A model generated the notes under the pieces. That model was not told the origin of the DNA, did no database searches, and was given only the letters and a program-made list of their open reading frames with translations. From Aeromonas veronii (GTDB taxonomy: Bacteria > Pseudomonadota > Gammaproteobacteria > Enterobacterales > Aeromonadaceae), in the NCBI GenBank assembly GCA_041319085.1, contig CP101033.1:1080501-1144500 (forward strand): a stretch of DNA of 64,000 bases. Reading direction: 5' to 3'. Positions 8,093 to 17,380 of this stretch are shown in pieces. The position numbers and the translations under genes are program-made. How positions within the stretch are numbered: position 1 is the stretch's first letter; every line of letters starts with the position of its first letter.

Positions 8093-10204
8093 TTACTTCT
8101 GCCTACCGGCAAAGACCACCACCACCTTGTCATCCCCCTTCTCCCGTACGAAGGCGTAGGGGGCATCCGAGAGTTTCTGGTGACTGCCTGCCGCAATGGC
8201 CGGATGGGCGGCGCGGAACTGGCCGAGTTGCTGCCAGTGCTTGACCAGCTCAGCCTTGTCTCCGCTGGCCAGCTCATGCCAGTTCATATCCGAGCGCAAT
8301 GCCAGATCGAACACCCCGCCATCTTTGGCCAGCCCGCGGCCGGACTCGTCGCCATAGTAGAGCTGGATGCCGCCCGGCAGCAGCATGAAGCTGTTGGCAA
8401 CCCGGCGCTGTAGCGGCACATCCTGATAGTCGCCAAAGAACAGCTTGGTGTCGTGGGAGCTGATATAGCTCAACACGTTGAACTCGGGATCCTGATTGAT
8501 GCGGCTGGCGTAGCTGGCATAGGTGGGCTCGGCGCTGGCCAGACACTGGGCCTGGGGCAGGGCGAACTCGCGCTGGTAGTCGAAGTTGATCAGCGAATCG
8601 AAGCCGTTCTGATACCAGAAATCCTTGGCCACCCCATGATCCCACACCTCGCCCACCATGTAGAAGGGCAGATCGTCGAGGGCCTTGCCCGGGTTGGCGG
8701 CCTTCCACTCCTTGAGCGCAGTGGTACCCGCTTGCTTGAGCTTGGCCCACACTTCGGGCTCCAGATGCTTGACGGTATCGGCCCGAAAACCGTCGATGCC
8801 AAATCGGCGCACCCAGTCGGTGTGCCAGGCGATCAGGTAGTCGCTCACGGTAGCGTCGGGCAACGCCTTGGCGAGGGTGTCTTTTTTCGCGGCCAGCAGT
8901 GGCGGCAGCCCCACCGGCTTGGTTGATTCTGTCAGGAAGTCTGGCAGCCCCGCCACGGAGCCGGTGACATCGTCGGTGCCGGGCTGCGGGTAGCCTGGCA
9001 GACCGGCGCGCACCCAGTCACCGCTCCACCACTTGTTCCACGCTGGAGATTGATAGTCGATGAACTGGTTGTAGCCATGCCAGTTGAGGCCGCCACTCGG
9101 GTGCCACTGGTTCCAGACGGTCGGCAGTTTGGCTGTATTCTGAGTCAGCTCGGTGAGCCCGAGATCTTGCAAGTCGGCGAGGGTGGCGTAACCGGCGTGG
9201 TTCATCACCACATCGAGGATGATCCGCATGCCGCGCTTGTGGGCCTCGTCCACCAAGGTCTTCAGGCTCTCCTCGTCGCCGTAGTTGGGGTCGATTTTGG
9301 TGAAGTCGAGCGCCCAGTAGCCGTGGTAGGCGTAGAAGGGGAAGTTACCCTGCTCGCCACCGCCGATAAAACCGTGCACCTGCTCCACCATGGGGGTGAT
9401 CCAGATGGCGTTGATGCCGAGGCTCTTGATGTAGTCGAGCTTGGCGGTCAACCCCTTGAAGTCGCCGCCGTGCCAGGTGGCCACCTCATCCTGACCATCC
9501 TTCTGGCGGCCGAAACTGTGGTCGTTAGCGGGATCGCCGTTGTGGAAGCGGTCGGTCAGCAGGAAGTAGACGCTCGCCTGATCCCAGCTGAACGGCGCTG
9601 GTTTGGTCGCCTTGGCCGGTTCGAGTAGCAGCAGGCCGCCGCTCTCTTTACTCGGGGTCAGGGTCAGCTTGCCCTGTTTGACCACCGCCTCCTGTTTCGA
9701 GTAGGCATCCCGCAACCGGGTGCCGTCAGGCCAGACCTCTTTCAGGGATACGGTAACCGGGCTGCCATCCCAGCTGATGCAGGGTTCCTCCGGCGGCTGG
9801 CGCTTGAACTCGCTCTTCTTGGTCGCCCGCAACACCTTGAGGCTGGGGGTATCCGGGTTGAAGGTGAACTGATACTCCCCAGCCAGCATGACCCGCAGGG
9901 TAAAGCTGTGATCCTTGCTGCATTTGTCCATGGGCTGGGCGGTGCCGAAGGGAAGCGGCTTGCTCTCGCTCGGGCCAAAGCTGGTGCCGCAACTGTTGCC
10001 TGCGTCGCTGATGCGGATCTGGTGGCTCCCCTTGGCAAGGGGATGGATCAGCTCCACCGTGCCTTTGTCCAGTGCGATCGGGGTTGCGACCGGCTGACCA
10101 TCCACATAGAGGTGAACCTCGGGGGCGGCCATCGCCTTTGGGGTGAACAGAGGGGCGGCCAGCAGGGCAAGCCAGAGAGAGGATAAGTTGGGAGCGCGAC
10201 GCAT
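8093..10204 (-). CDS. malS: Periplasmic alpha-amylase MalS
   Basis: A 703-residue GH13 alpha-amylase closely resembling E. coli MalS, which cuts maltodextrins in the periplasm. A signal peptide (residues 1-26, cleavage near TPKAMA/APEV) is followed by an N-terminal accessory region and the catalytic barrel starting near SVYFLLTDRFHNGD. Catalytic residues are visible: the nucleophile in GIDGFRADTVKHL (about residue 473), the acid/base in MVGEVWDHG (about 518) and the third carboxylate in SSHDTKLF (about 586). The start at 10204 is chosen for the good AAGGA site and the proper signal peptide; the frame is open 18 codons further but without support. It appears to be transcribed alone. Confidence 0.94.
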   Translation of the reverse strand: MRRAPNLSSLWLALLAAPLFTPKAMAAPEVHLYVDGQPVATPIALDKGTVELIHPLAKGSHQIRISDAGNSCGTSFGPSESKPLPFGTAQPMDKCSKDHSFTLRVMLAGEYQFTFNPDTPSLKVLRATKKSEFKRQPPEEPCISWDGSPVTVSLKEVWPDGTRLRDAYSKQEAVVKQGKLTLTPSKESGGLLLLEPAKATKPAPFSWDQASVYFLLTDRFHNGDPANDHSFGRQKDGQDEVATWHGGDFKGLTAKLDYIKSLGINAIWITPMVEQVHGFIGGGEQGNFPFYAYHGYWALDFTKIDPNYGDEESLKTLVDEAHKRGMRIILDVVMNHAGYATLADLQDLGLTELTQNTAKLPTVWNQWHPSGGLNWHGYNQFIDYQSPAWNKWWSGDWVRAGLPGYPQPGTDDVTGSVAGLPDFLTESTKPVGLPPLLAAKKDTLAKALPDATVSDYLIAWHTDWVRRFGIDGFRADTVKHLEPEVWAKLKQAGTTALKEWKAANPGKALDDLPFYMVGEVWDHGVAKDFWYQNGFDSLINFDYQREFALPQAQCLASAEPTYASYASRINQDPEFNVLSYISSHDTKLFFGDYQDVPLQRRVANSFMLLPGGIQLYYGDESGRGLAKDGGVFDLALRSDMNWHELASGDKAELVKHWQQLGQFRAAHPAIAAGSHQKLSDAPYAFVREKGDDKVVVVFAGRQK

Positions 10205-10270
10205 AAGCCATTCCTTGAGCAGGGCAGTTCGGACAAGGGCCCATTCTAGGAGCAGCAAAGCGCGCCTTGG

Positions 10271-10304
10271 ATCGGCAAAATGCCGATTTGTGACATCAGT
10301 TCAA
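10271..10304 (-). promoter_or_regulatory. Possible regulatory sites upstream of malS
   Basis: A perfect inverted repeat ATCGGCA-aaa-TGCCGAT (10271-10287) lies next to a half-conserved CRP-like site (TGTGA at 10289-10293 followed by a poor right half). CRP control would fit a maltodextrin gene, but the match is weak. A G-rich tract at 10336-10352 loosely resembles MalT boxes. Confidence 0.25.
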
Positions 10305-10376
10305 ATGGTTACGTTTTCAAGCCGAGCAAAGTGTGATGGGGAGTGGTGGGGGGACGCTGTCGATAAAAATAGCGGC

Positions 10377-10407
10377 CATAAAAATGCCGGTCAGGCGACC
10401 GGCATTT
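10377..10407 (-). terminator. Terminator of the gtr-like operon
   Basis: A perfect 11-bp stem (aaatgccggtc / gaccggcattt) with loop AGGC, followed on the minus strand by TTTTATGG, 25 bases after the stop of the last gene. Confidence 0.85.
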
Positions 10408-10431
10408 GGTGTGTCAGGCATCATCGTCACA

Positions 10432-11598
10432 TCAGACGGTGAAGAACTTGAAGTTGACGAAGGCCACCGCGATGAAGGAGGCCACCATGCCGCTGATGCA
10501 GAGTACTGCAGGGCGGATGGCAGGCCAGCGATGGGTCAGCAGAATGATGGCCAGCAGGGTCGGGTAGAGCCCGAACATGTAGCGTGGCATGGCGTTGAGG
10601 CCGGTCATCAGCGGAATGGTGCAGCAGATGAACATCAGGGTCGCTTCAGCCCAGCGTTTCTGGCTGAACAGGTAGCCGTTCAGACACCAGCCGAAGATCA
10701 CCATGATGGAGAGATAAGCCTTGCGGCCGCCCAGTTCGAAACCGCTCAGCCACCAGTCCAGCGGGCTGTCCATGTAACGACCCCAGGCCACCTGAATGTG
10801 CTTGAAGGCCATTGCATCACCGGTCAGGTGATAGAGGTAGACCATGTAGGCAAACAGGCCAAACGGGATCATCCAGAGGGTGAACACCACCTTGAAGGCG
10901 CGCTCGGTGAAGCGGAAAAATTCCCGCCAGCCGTAGGCTTGCAGCGCCAGGATCAGCACCGGGAAGACCATCATCACCCCCAGGTTGCGGGTACCGGAGA
11001 TACAGACCCCCAACACGGCCACCATCAGCCACTGCTCCCGATAGGCGAACAGGAACATCCCCAGCATCAGCGCCATAAAGGTCGACTCGGTATAACCGGA
11101 GACGAAGTAGGCGGAAAAGGGGGAGAAGGCGAGCAGCCAGACGCCGAAGCGGGCGGTATCGTCACCCAGCTTTAGCTGACGCAGCACCAGCAGCATCAGC
11201 GGCAAACTGGCGAAGAAGGAGGTGTTGGCCACAATGATGAGGCCGATCAGGCTCTCGACATTGAACAGGTTGGAGATGGCACCGGAGACCATCGGATAGA
11301 GCGGCATAAAGGCCCAGTTGGCCGCATTGCCCTTGCTCAGCCAGCGCGGGTAGAGGTCGTAGCCGTTTTCGATGATGCGCTGGAACCAGACGCAGTCGAA
11401 CTGGCAATAGGCTTGCAGTGGCCCGATACCGGGAGTGCCATAGAGCTGGACACCGAAGTAGCCCATGCCATACAGCGCCACCCGGCTTAGCATGAAGGCG
11501 GCGATGATCATCAGCCAGTCACGGCCGCTGATGCGCAGTGACGGGCGATAGGGCTGTGCAGCCCCGGTGAGCGGGGCGGTATTGGTCATATCATTCAT
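10432..11598 (-). CDS. Multi-pass membrane glycosyltransferase (GT-C fold)
   Basis: A 388-residue integral membrane protein with about nine or ten hydrophobic segments. A conserved acidic region follows the first membrane helix (QFDCVWFQRIIENGYDLYPR), as in PIG-V-like and other polyprenyl-phosphate-sugar-dependent transferases, which place a sugar on the periplasmic side. Its start overlaps the gtrA-like gene by one base (ATGA junction). In Gtr operons the third gene is the serotype-specific transferase, and this protein fits that role; the acceptor (O antigen, LPS core or protein) is not predictable. Confidence 0.75.
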   Translation of the reverse strand: MNDMTNTAPLTGAAQPYRPSLRISGRDWLMIIAAFMLSRVALYGMGYFGVQLYGTPGIGPLQAYCQFDCVWFQRIIENGYDLYPRWLSKGNAANWAFMPLYPMVSGAISNLFNVESLIGLIIVANTSFFASLPLMLLVLRQLKLGDDTARFGVWLLAFSPFSAYFVSGYTESTFMALMLGMFLFAYREQWLMVAVLGVCISGTRNLGVMMVFPVLILALQAYGWREFFRFTERAFKVVFTLWMIPFGLFAYMVYLYHLTGDAMAFKHIQVAWGRYMDSPLDWWLSGFELGGRKAYLSIMVIFGWCLNGYLFSQKRWAEATLMFICCTIPLMTGLNAMPRYMFGLYPTLLAIILLTHRWPAIRPAVLCISGMVASFIAVAFVNFKFFTV

Positions 11599-11969
11599 CA
11601 GGCAAAAACCCAGACGCGAGAGAGAACGTAAGTGAGGACGGTAACGGTCAGGGTGGCGATGACCACCGGCAGCAGACCGGAGAGCCCCGCAAACAGCAGG
11701 CCGCTCAGGATCAGGTTACGCACCGCCAGCGAGAAGAGGGCGACCAGCAGAAACTTGCTGGCGGCTCCCTGCTTCTGGAAGGTGATGTAGCGGTGACCAA
11801 AGAAGGAGAACCAGAACGCGATGGCAAAAGCCAGCGTGGTGACCAGATGCTCCGAGATGGTGGGCCAGGTATGAAACAGTGCGATGGAGGTGCCAAGGTC
11901 GACGAGGGTGGCCCCCCCGCCGACAAAACCGAAACGTACCAGCCGCCAGAATTCCTCGCGGGAGATCAT
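11598..11969 (-). CDS. GtrA-family flippase
   Basis: A 123-residue GtrA-like protein with four predicted transmembrane helices (around residues 10-30, 40-60, 70-90 and 97-120). The family is thought to flip undecaprenyl-phosphate-linked glucose or another sugar across the inner membrane. The N-terminal motif RFGFVGGGATLVDLG is typical. It overlaps the gtrB-like gene by four bases and the GT-C gene by one, so the three are translationally coupled. Confidence 0.88.
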   Translation of the reverse strand: MISREEFWRLVRFGFVGGGATLVDLGTSIALFHTWPTISEHLVTTLAFAIAFWFSFFGHRYITFQKQGAASKFLLVALFSLAVRNLILSGLLFAGLSGLLPVVIATLTVTVLTYVLSRVWVFA

Positions 11970-12985
11970 TGAGGCGCTTGCTCCTGCTGCTCTTGCTGAT
12001 TGTTCTCAGCGTTCTGCGGTGTGGCCGCATCCTGCTTGGCATACTGGCCATAGACCCCTTCAATGAGGTAGACCGGGCGCTGCTTCACTTCTACAAACAT
12101 GCGGCCGATGTACTCGCCGATGATGCCGAGCGACAGCAGCTGGATACCGCCGAGGAACAGCACCACGGACATCAGGGAGGCGTAACCGGGCACGTCGATG
12201 CCGAAGAAGACCACCTGGGTCACGATCTTGAGGATATAGAGGAAGGCAACGAAGGAGACGCCGACACCCACATAGCTCCAGACCCGCAGCGGCCAGCTGG
12301 AGAAGCTGAGCAGGCCGTCGAGGGCGAAGTTCCACAGTTTCCAGTAGTTGAACTTGGTTTCACCGGCGTGACGGGCCGGGCGCTCGTAGGGGACGCCAAC
12401 GGCACGGAAACCGGCCCAGGCAAACAGACCCTTCATGAAGCGATTGCGTTCAGGCAGCAGCTTGATCGCCTCGACCACGCGACGGTCGATCAGGCGGAAG
12501 TCACCGGCGTTCTCCGGCAGCTTGGTGCTGGTGGAGAGCGCGTTGAAGAAGCGGTAGAAGCCACCGGCCGTCAGGCGCTTCATCGGGGTATCGGCGCTGC
12601 GATCGACGCGGATGCCGTAGACGGTGTCATAGTCACCGGTCTGCCACAGTTTGACGAACTCCAGGATCAGGGCGGGCGGGTCTTGCAGATCCACATCCAT
12701 CGGCACGATGGCGTCCCCTTTGGCCTGATGCAGACCGGCGGTCAGGGCCGCCTCTTTACCAAAGTTGCGGGCCAGGTTGACCAGGGTTACGCGCGGATCG
12801 CGGGCGATGGCCTGCTCGACCACTTCACGGGTGCGATCACGGCTGCCATCGTTGACGAATACAATTTCAAGCTGGTCTTTCAGCGGGGCCAGTTCGTTGT
12901 CTATCGCGTTGATGAAGGCATCGATGCTCTCTTCCTCGTTGTAAACGGGAACGACCAGAGAGAGTCGAAAATCTGGATACGACAT
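11966..12985 (-). CDS. GtrB-family polyprenyl-phosphate glycosyltransferase
   Basis: A 339-residue family-2 glycosyltransferase with a cytosolic GT-A domain (VVPVYNEEESI, FVNDGSRDRT, MDVDLQDPP as the DxD region) and two C-terminal membrane helices (about residues 232-255 and 265-290). Such enzymes load glucose or another hexose onto undecaprenyl phosphate. The C terminus ends in a Gln/Glu-rich tail. It starts 53 bases downstream of the membrane-anchored protein gene and overlaps gtrA by four bases. Confidence 0.92.
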   Translation of the reverse strand: MSYPDFRLSLVVPVYNEEESIDAFINAIDNELAPLKDQLEIVFVNDGSRDRTREVVEQAIARDPRVTLVNLARNFGKEAALTAGLHQAKGDAIVPMDVDLQDPPALILEFVKLWQTGDYDTVYGIRVDRSADTPMKRLTAGGFYRFFNALSTSTKLPENAGDFRLIDRRVVEAIKLLPERNRFMKGLFAWAGFRAVGVPYERPARHAGETKFNYWKLWNFALDGLLSFSSWPLRVWSYVGVGVSFVAFLYILKIVTQVVFFGIDVPGYASLMSVVLFLGGIQLLSLGIIGEYIGRMFVEVKQRPVYLIEGVYGQYAKQDAATPQNAENNQQEQQEQAPQ

Positions 12986-13038
12986 AAGAACGTCCTTATT
13001 GGATAGTAGTTTTTATAAAACGGTGTTCAGGGCAAATA

Positions 13039-13584
13039 TCACTGGGCAACGGTCAGGCGCACTGATTGAACGTTGATGGGGGTTGGTGCCGAGAGCGCCA
13101 GAAAATTGGGGCGCTTGGGATCTGCCGTGAGCGAGTCACCGGGCAGACTGAGGCGGATTTCGTTGATGCCCGCTTTGGCCAGTTTCACAGTGGTGGTGAA
13201 GTCGTGACCGAGCGCCACCTGCAACAGGGCACCGGCTTCCGGGCTGTTGATGCGGGCCTGTACGGTAAGCTGATCCGGATTGGCCGCCTGCTTGGGCAGC
13301 ACGAAGTAGAGACCGCCCTGACCGGTGAGCAGAGTGCCTTCATCGCTCGGCTTCTTGGCCCAGCCTTCGCTGGAGAGGAAGCGGCTCGGTTTGGTCAGAT
13401 TGAGCTCGTTACCCGGCTGGTAGGTCATGCTGGAGTTATGTTCCCAGAAGCGGGTCTTGCCTTCCAGATAATAGAGTTTGTAGGCCAGGCTCACGTTGGG
13501 GTGAGCAGCCAGATAGAGGGTGTAAAGATAAAAACCGCTTAACGCCAGAATGGCAGTCAAAAAACCGAACTTTTTGTACGTCAT
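13039..13584 (-). CDS. Membrane-anchored protein of the gtr-like operon, function unknown
   Basis: A 181-residue protein with one N-terminal hydrophobic segment (about residues 8-27) and a predicted periplasmic beta-rich remainder. No family recognised. The start at 13584 (MTYKKFGF) has a GAGAG ribosome site; an in-frame ATG 15 codons upstream is less likely. It is the first gene of the four-gene cluster, so it may be an accessory subunit or substrate-binding part of the sugar-transfer system, but this is only inferred from position. Confidence 0.7.
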   Translation of the reverse strand: MTYKKFGFLTAILALSGFYLYTLYLAAHPNVSLAYKLYYLEGKTRFWEHNSSMTYQPGNELNLTKPSRFLSSEGWAKKPSDEGTLLTGQGGLYFVLPKQAANPDQLTVQARINSPEAGALLQVALGHDFTTTVKLAKAGINEIRLSLPGDSLTADPKRPNFLALSAPTPINVQSVRLTVAQ

Positions 13585-13906
13585 ATCACTCTCTACGCCT
13601 GACAGAATGGGTAGGCCGATGTTGCGCATATGCTAATCCAATTGCAAAAAAAGCATAGTGGATCACAAAAAAAAATTTGGTCACATATTAACCCTTTTTT
13701 CCCCTTGTTCCAAACGTTGCGGTTTTCTGGTCAAACAGACCTGGCGTGGGCAAGTCGCCTGTGGCAAGGGGCACTCCGGCGGGCAGTTTGGCTGATATGG
13801 TTGCTTTGCAGCGTTATTGTCTAGCTGATTCGATACACATCTGGCCTCTATCGCCATTTTGCGGGGGGCGATTTATGATGACTCACCGTTTCGTCAAGGA
13901 TGATAT
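13585..13906. promoter_or_regulatory. Divergent intergenic region
   Basis: 322 bases between the gtr-like operon and a binding-protein gene. AT-rich at 13630-13700 with A and T tracts. No gene, known operator or terminator was recognised; divergent promoters are expected. Confidence 0.4.
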
Positions 13907-14677
13907 ATGAAGTGGATCTGCTATTGCCTGTGCCTGTTGTTTGGATTATGGGCGCCAATGGCATTGGCCAAGGCCCTGTGTTCCGAGCCCATTCGGGTCG
14001 GTTACGATAACTGGCCCCCTTACCATTACTATCAGGCCGACACACCGCAACAGGTGCGCGGTTATGCCGCCGAGGTGCTGACGGCGGTGCTCTCTTCCAT
14101 GGGCTGCAAGATCAACTATGTGGAGTTGCCCTGGAAGCGGGTGCTCCATGAGATGGCCTATGGTGAGATTGATATGGCGATGGAGGCGAACATCAACGAT
14201 GAGCGCACCCGTTATGCCTGGTTTTCTGACTCCTACAACCCGGGACGTACCTTGCTGTGGATCCGTAAGGACAGCCACTATCCCGAGCAGGATCTGGCGA
14301 GCTGGCTGGCCAGTGGCTACACCCTCGGCGTCACCAAAGAGTACTTTTATGGTGATGAGGTGATGTCGCTGCTCGCTCGCTATGCCAAACAGGTGAGTGC
14401 GGTGAGCGACAAACAGAATGTCGAGAAGCTGGCCCGCAGGCGTATCGATGGCTTCCTCGGTGACGCACTGGCCACCCCCAGCGCCCTTAACAAGGAGGGG
14501 ATGAGCGGTCAGTTCACCAGTCACCCCATGGTGGTTTACGAATCGCCGAGCTGCTTTATGTTGAGCAAGCGGCGCTTTTCGCCGCAGTTCTTGCAACAGT
14601 TCAATCAGGCGTTAGCCCGGTTCAAGGAGACGGATGCGTATGACATTATCTGGCAACGTTATGCCCCCGGGCGCTAG
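13907..14677 (+). CDS. Periplasmic solute-binding protein, family 3
   Basis: A 256-residue protein with a signal peptide (residues 1-21, cleavage after MALA) and the fold signature of amino-acid-type binding proteins (IRVGYDNWPPYHYY; RGYAAEVLTAVL; ELPWKRVLHEMAYGEIDMAM). No permease or ATPase gene is adjacent, so it is an orphan, like many Aeromonas and Vibrio proteins of this type, and its ligand is unknown. AAGGAT precedes the ATG. Confidence 0.88.
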   Translation: MKWICYCLCLLFGLWAPMALAKALCSEPIRVGYDNWPPYHYYQADTPQQVRGYAAEVLTAVLSSMGCKINYVELPWKRVLHEMAYGEIDMAMEANINDERTRYAWFSDSYNPGRTLLWIRKDSHYPEQDLASWLASGYTLGVTKEYFYGDEVMSLLARYAKQVSAVSDKQNVEKLARRRIDGFLGDALATPSALNKEGMSGQFTSHPMVVYESPSCFMLSKRRFSPQFLQQFNQALARFKETDAYDIIWQRYAPGR

Positions 14678-14769
14678 CAAAGTATTGGCCGTTCACGCAT
14701 CATGAGCGGCCTTAGCATCGGGTCTGCCTGTCAGGCCTGACAGAGTGAACAAACCGTTTTGAGGTATCC

Positions 14770-16254
14770 ATGGGGATGAAGTATTGGCTGGCCCTTGCCA
14801 ATCTGATGTGGTTGGGATGTTTGCCCGCTGGCGCGGTACATGCGACCGACGCGCAAGTAGTGGTGGCGGCCAGTGAGACCGGACACGACTGGTATCAGGG
14901 CCGTCAGGCCGAACAGGCCCGTGTCGAGCTGGAGCAGCAGTTACAAGAGGCTGTGCTGGCGCAACTGCACCCCGATTTTTTCACCTTGTGGCAGCGTCTG
15001 AAGGCTGCACCAGCCGCCAAACAGGGTGCCACCTATGACGACATTTTTGCCAAGCTGAGTCGTTTCCAGCATGCCTGGCGGGGGATGGATCTGGTCTCTC
15101 GCGAGCAGATGAATACCCTCAAGCTCGATTTGAACCGTCCTGTGGTGACCAAGCCCAGCGATGAGGATCTGCTCACCCAAGTGAAATCCCTGCGCCCCCA
15201 GGTGGCGGAATACGAGGCGGTGCGAGCCAAAGTGCACAAGTTGCTGGCGATGCCGATGGCCAGCAAATGGCCGACTCTCGATATGCCGACCCTGCGTGCC
15301 GGAGAGAGCTCAGCCGAGCTTGGCCAGATCCGCGCCATGCTCAACGAGCTGGGCGACAGTGCCCCGAGCCATGGTGATCAGATTTACGATGGTGACACCG
15401 AGCAGGCCATTAAACAGTTCCAGCGTCGTCATGGTCTCACCGCAGACGGCATCATCGGCCGTCAGACCCGTTCCTGGCTCAATACCGGCCCGCAAGTGCG
15501 CGCCAGCTTGCTGCTGCGCAACCTGTGGCGTCGCGATCTGGTGGATCAGCTCGCCGGTGGCCGCTACGTGCTGGTCAATATTCCCGACTACCGCCTGAGC
15601 GTGGTGGAGTCCGGCAACGAGGTATTCACCAGCCGGGTCATCGTCGGCAAGGAGCAGCGGGCTACTCCCATTCTGGCCAGCGAAATTCGCTCCATCGTGC
15701 TCAACCCCTCCTGGCATGTGCCGCGCTCGATCCTGAGCAAGGACATCCTGCCCAAGCTGGGTCGCGATCCCGCCTATCTGAGTCGCGAGCAGTTCGAGGT
15801 GATCGACAGCGAGGGCAATCCGGTCCAGTTCACCGAAGAGGGGTGGCATCAGGCGCTGGCCGCCGGTTTCCCCTATCGCCTGCGGCAAAAGCCGGGGGAT
15901 CACAATGCCCTGGGGCGCTACAAGTTCTACCTGCCCAACAATGACGCCATCTATCTGCACTCCACCCCGCGCAAGGCGCTGTTCGAGCAAGGGGCGCGCG
16001 CCTTCAGTTCGGGCTGCATCCGGGTGGAGCAAGCGGACGATCTGGCCGAGCTGTTGCTGGCAGATTCCCGTTATCAGCCGGACAAGGTGGCCAATATCCT
16101 CAAGGAGAGCCAGACCAAATGGTTGCCGCTCACCACGCCGATCCCGGTCTTTACCGTCTACTGGAGTAGCTGGATCGACGAAAATGGCCGCCAGCAGCTG
16201 CGCAACGACATCTACGGATTTGATCGGGTCAGCTTCCAGAGCCGCCTGCTGTGA
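14770..16254 (+). CDS. ldtD: L,D-transpeptidase (LdtD/YcbB type)
   Basis: A 494-residue periplasmic enzyme that makes 3-3 (mDAP-mDAP) crosslinks in peptidoglycan. An N-terminal signal segment is followed by an alpha-helical region, a peptidoglycan-binding domain (about residues 177-240, IKQFQRRHGLTADGIIG) and a YkuD catalytic domain with YLHSTP and the active-site Cys416 in SSGCIRVE. Length and architecture fit E. coli LdtD. The neighbouring downstream gene is mepK, as in E. coli. GAGGT precedes ATG 14770; ATG 14776 is a possible alternative start. Confidence 0.93.
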   Translation: MGMKYWLALANLMWLGCLPAGAVHATDAQVVVAASETGHDWYQGRQAEQARVELEQQLQEAVLAQLHPDFFTLWQRLKAAPAAKQGATYDDIFAKLSRFQHAWRGMDLVSREQMNTLKLDLNRPVVTKPSDEDLLTQVKSLRPQVAEYEAVRAKVHKLLAMPMASKWPTLDMPTLRAGESSAELGQIRAMLNELGDSAPSHGDQIYDGDTEQAIKQFQRRHGLTADGIIGRQTRSWLNTGPQVRASLLLRNLWRRDLVDQLAGGRYVLVNIPDYRLSVVESGNEVFTSRVIVGKEQRATPILASEIRSIVLNPSWHVPRSILSKDILPKLGRDPAYLSREQFEVIDSEGNPVQFTEEGWHQALAAGFPYRLRQKPGDHNALGRYKFYLPNNDAIYLHSTPRKALFEQGARAFSSGCIRVEQADDLAELLLADSRYQPDKVANILKESQTKWLPLTTPIPVFTVYWSSWIDENGRQQLRNDIYGFDRVSFQSRLL

Positions 16255-16270
16255 TCCCTGCCACAGAGTG

Positions 16271-16300
16271 AAAAGCCCGGCCTGTGCCGGGCTTTTCTAT
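16271..16300 (+). terminator. Terminator of ldtD
   Basis: A perfect 10-bp stem (aaaagcccgg / ccgggctttt) with a 6-base loop and a short T run. Confidence 0.85.
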
Positions 16301-16418
16301 GGGCGATTGAGGTTTGACAGGCCCCCCGCCGGAGGGTAGTTTCAAGCGCCTGTATCACATTCACTCAGTGATCTTATTCAACTATTTTTTCGCTTGAATA
16401 TTTTCGTTTGAAGCTGCG

Positions 16419-16979
16419 ATGGACGAACCCCTTATGCTGGAACAAAAGATAAGTCGACGTCGCCTGTTGTTGGGAGCCGGTTGCCTGCTGGGTAGCTCGC
16501 TGATCTCCTTCCCTGCACTGGCAAGCCGCAGTACCACTGGGCGTGAACTCAGTTTCTTCAATCTCAATACCGGCGAGCGGGTACGCGCCAGTTATTGGGA
16601 GAATGGCCGTTATCTGAGCGATGGATTGGCCGAGCTTAACCACATCTTCCGCGATTACCGCCGCAATGAAGTGTTCAGCATCGATAAGAAGCTGTTTGAT
16701 CAGCTGTTCCTGTTGCAGCACAAGCTGGGCCAGCGCAGCGAAATCCAGCTGATCTCCGGCTATCGCGCCCCGGAGACCAATCGTCAGAAGCGCCACAAGA
16801 GCCGCGGCGTGGCCAAGCACAGCTACCACACCTTGGGGCAGGCGGTGGATGTGCGGATCCCCGGCGTACAGCTGGCCCATCTGCGCAAGGCGGCCCTCAA
16901 TCTCAAGGTGGGTGGGGTCGGCTACTATCCCCGCGATAACTTCGTTCACCTCGATACCGGCCCGGTACGAAGCTGGTAA
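16419..16979 (+). CDS. mepK: Murein endopeptidase, MepK/YcbK type
   Basis: A 186-residue DUF882/peptidase M15-like protein resembling E. coli MepK, a zinc endopeptidase that cuts 3-3 crosslinks, the bonds made by LdtD next door. A Tat-like signal (SRRRLLLGAGCLLG...ALAS) occupies the first 35 residues. The catalytic part contains QLISGYR, the zinc ligands in SYHTLGQAVDV and the final His in FVHLDTGPVR. The start is uncertain: ATG 16419 with a weak GAAG site is used, but ATG 16434 also gives a complete Tat signal. A terminator separates it from ldtD. Confidence 0.9.
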   Translation: MDEPLMLEQKISRRRLLLGAGCLLGSSLISFPALASRSTTGRELSFFNLNTGERVRASYWENGRYLSDGLAELNHIFRDYRRNEVFSIDKKLFDQLFLLQHKLGQRSEIQLISGYRAPETNRQKRHKSRGVAKHSYHTLGQAVDVRIPGVQLAHLRKAALNLKVGGVGYYPRDNFVHLDTGPVRSW

Positions 16980-17026
16980 AGGGGTGGGCAAGCTGTCAAG
17001 CTCTTCCCATCGGTGAGGAGATAGCG

Positions 17027-17278
17027 ATGAAAAAGATAGTGATTGGCGGCCTGATCGCCCTGTTGTTGACCGGTTGCAGCAAGCTCAACCGCGAAAATTA
17101 CGACCAGTTGAAGATGGGGATGAGTTACGCCGAAGCCAGCACCATTCTTGGCAAGGCGGAGCGCTGTGATGACGTGCTGGGTACTACCAGCTGCCTCTGG
17201 GGTGGGGAAGGGAAGAACATCAAGATCCGCTTTATCGCCGACAAGGCGACCTTCTTCAGCTCGGAAGGGATTAACTGA
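17027..17278 (+). CDS. Small lipoprotein, BamE/SmpA-like fold
   Basis: An 83-residue lipoprotein with a lipobox LLLTGC (Cys18). The mature part (LKMGMSYAEASTILGKAERC and a late Cys-Trp strand) follows the pattern of DUF3862/BamE-like domains, where a helix-helix-sheet unit starts with the 'L..GMSY.E....LG' motif. Function unknown; probably an envelope protein. GAGGAG precedes the ATG, and it lies 47 bases after mepK, possibly in the same transcript. Confidence 0.78.
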   Translation: MKKIVIGGLIALLLTGCSKLNRENYDQLKMGMSYAEASTILGKAERCDDVLGTTSCLWGGEGKNIKIRFIADKATFFSSEGIN

Positions 17279-17312
17279 GTCGTAGCTGGGTGGGTAAAAC
17301 AGCACTGCCATG

Positions 17313-17340
17313 AAAAAAGCGCCACTCGGGCGCTTTTTTG
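17313..17340 (+). terminator. Terminator after the small lipoprotein gene
   Basis: A perfect 11-bp stem (aaaaaagcgcc / ggcgctttttt) with a 5-base loop; its A and T tracts allow it to work in both directions. Confidence 0.85.
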
Positions 17341-17380
17341 TTGCTCGCAATCCAACCTGCCTCGCCAGAAGCTGGCGTAC

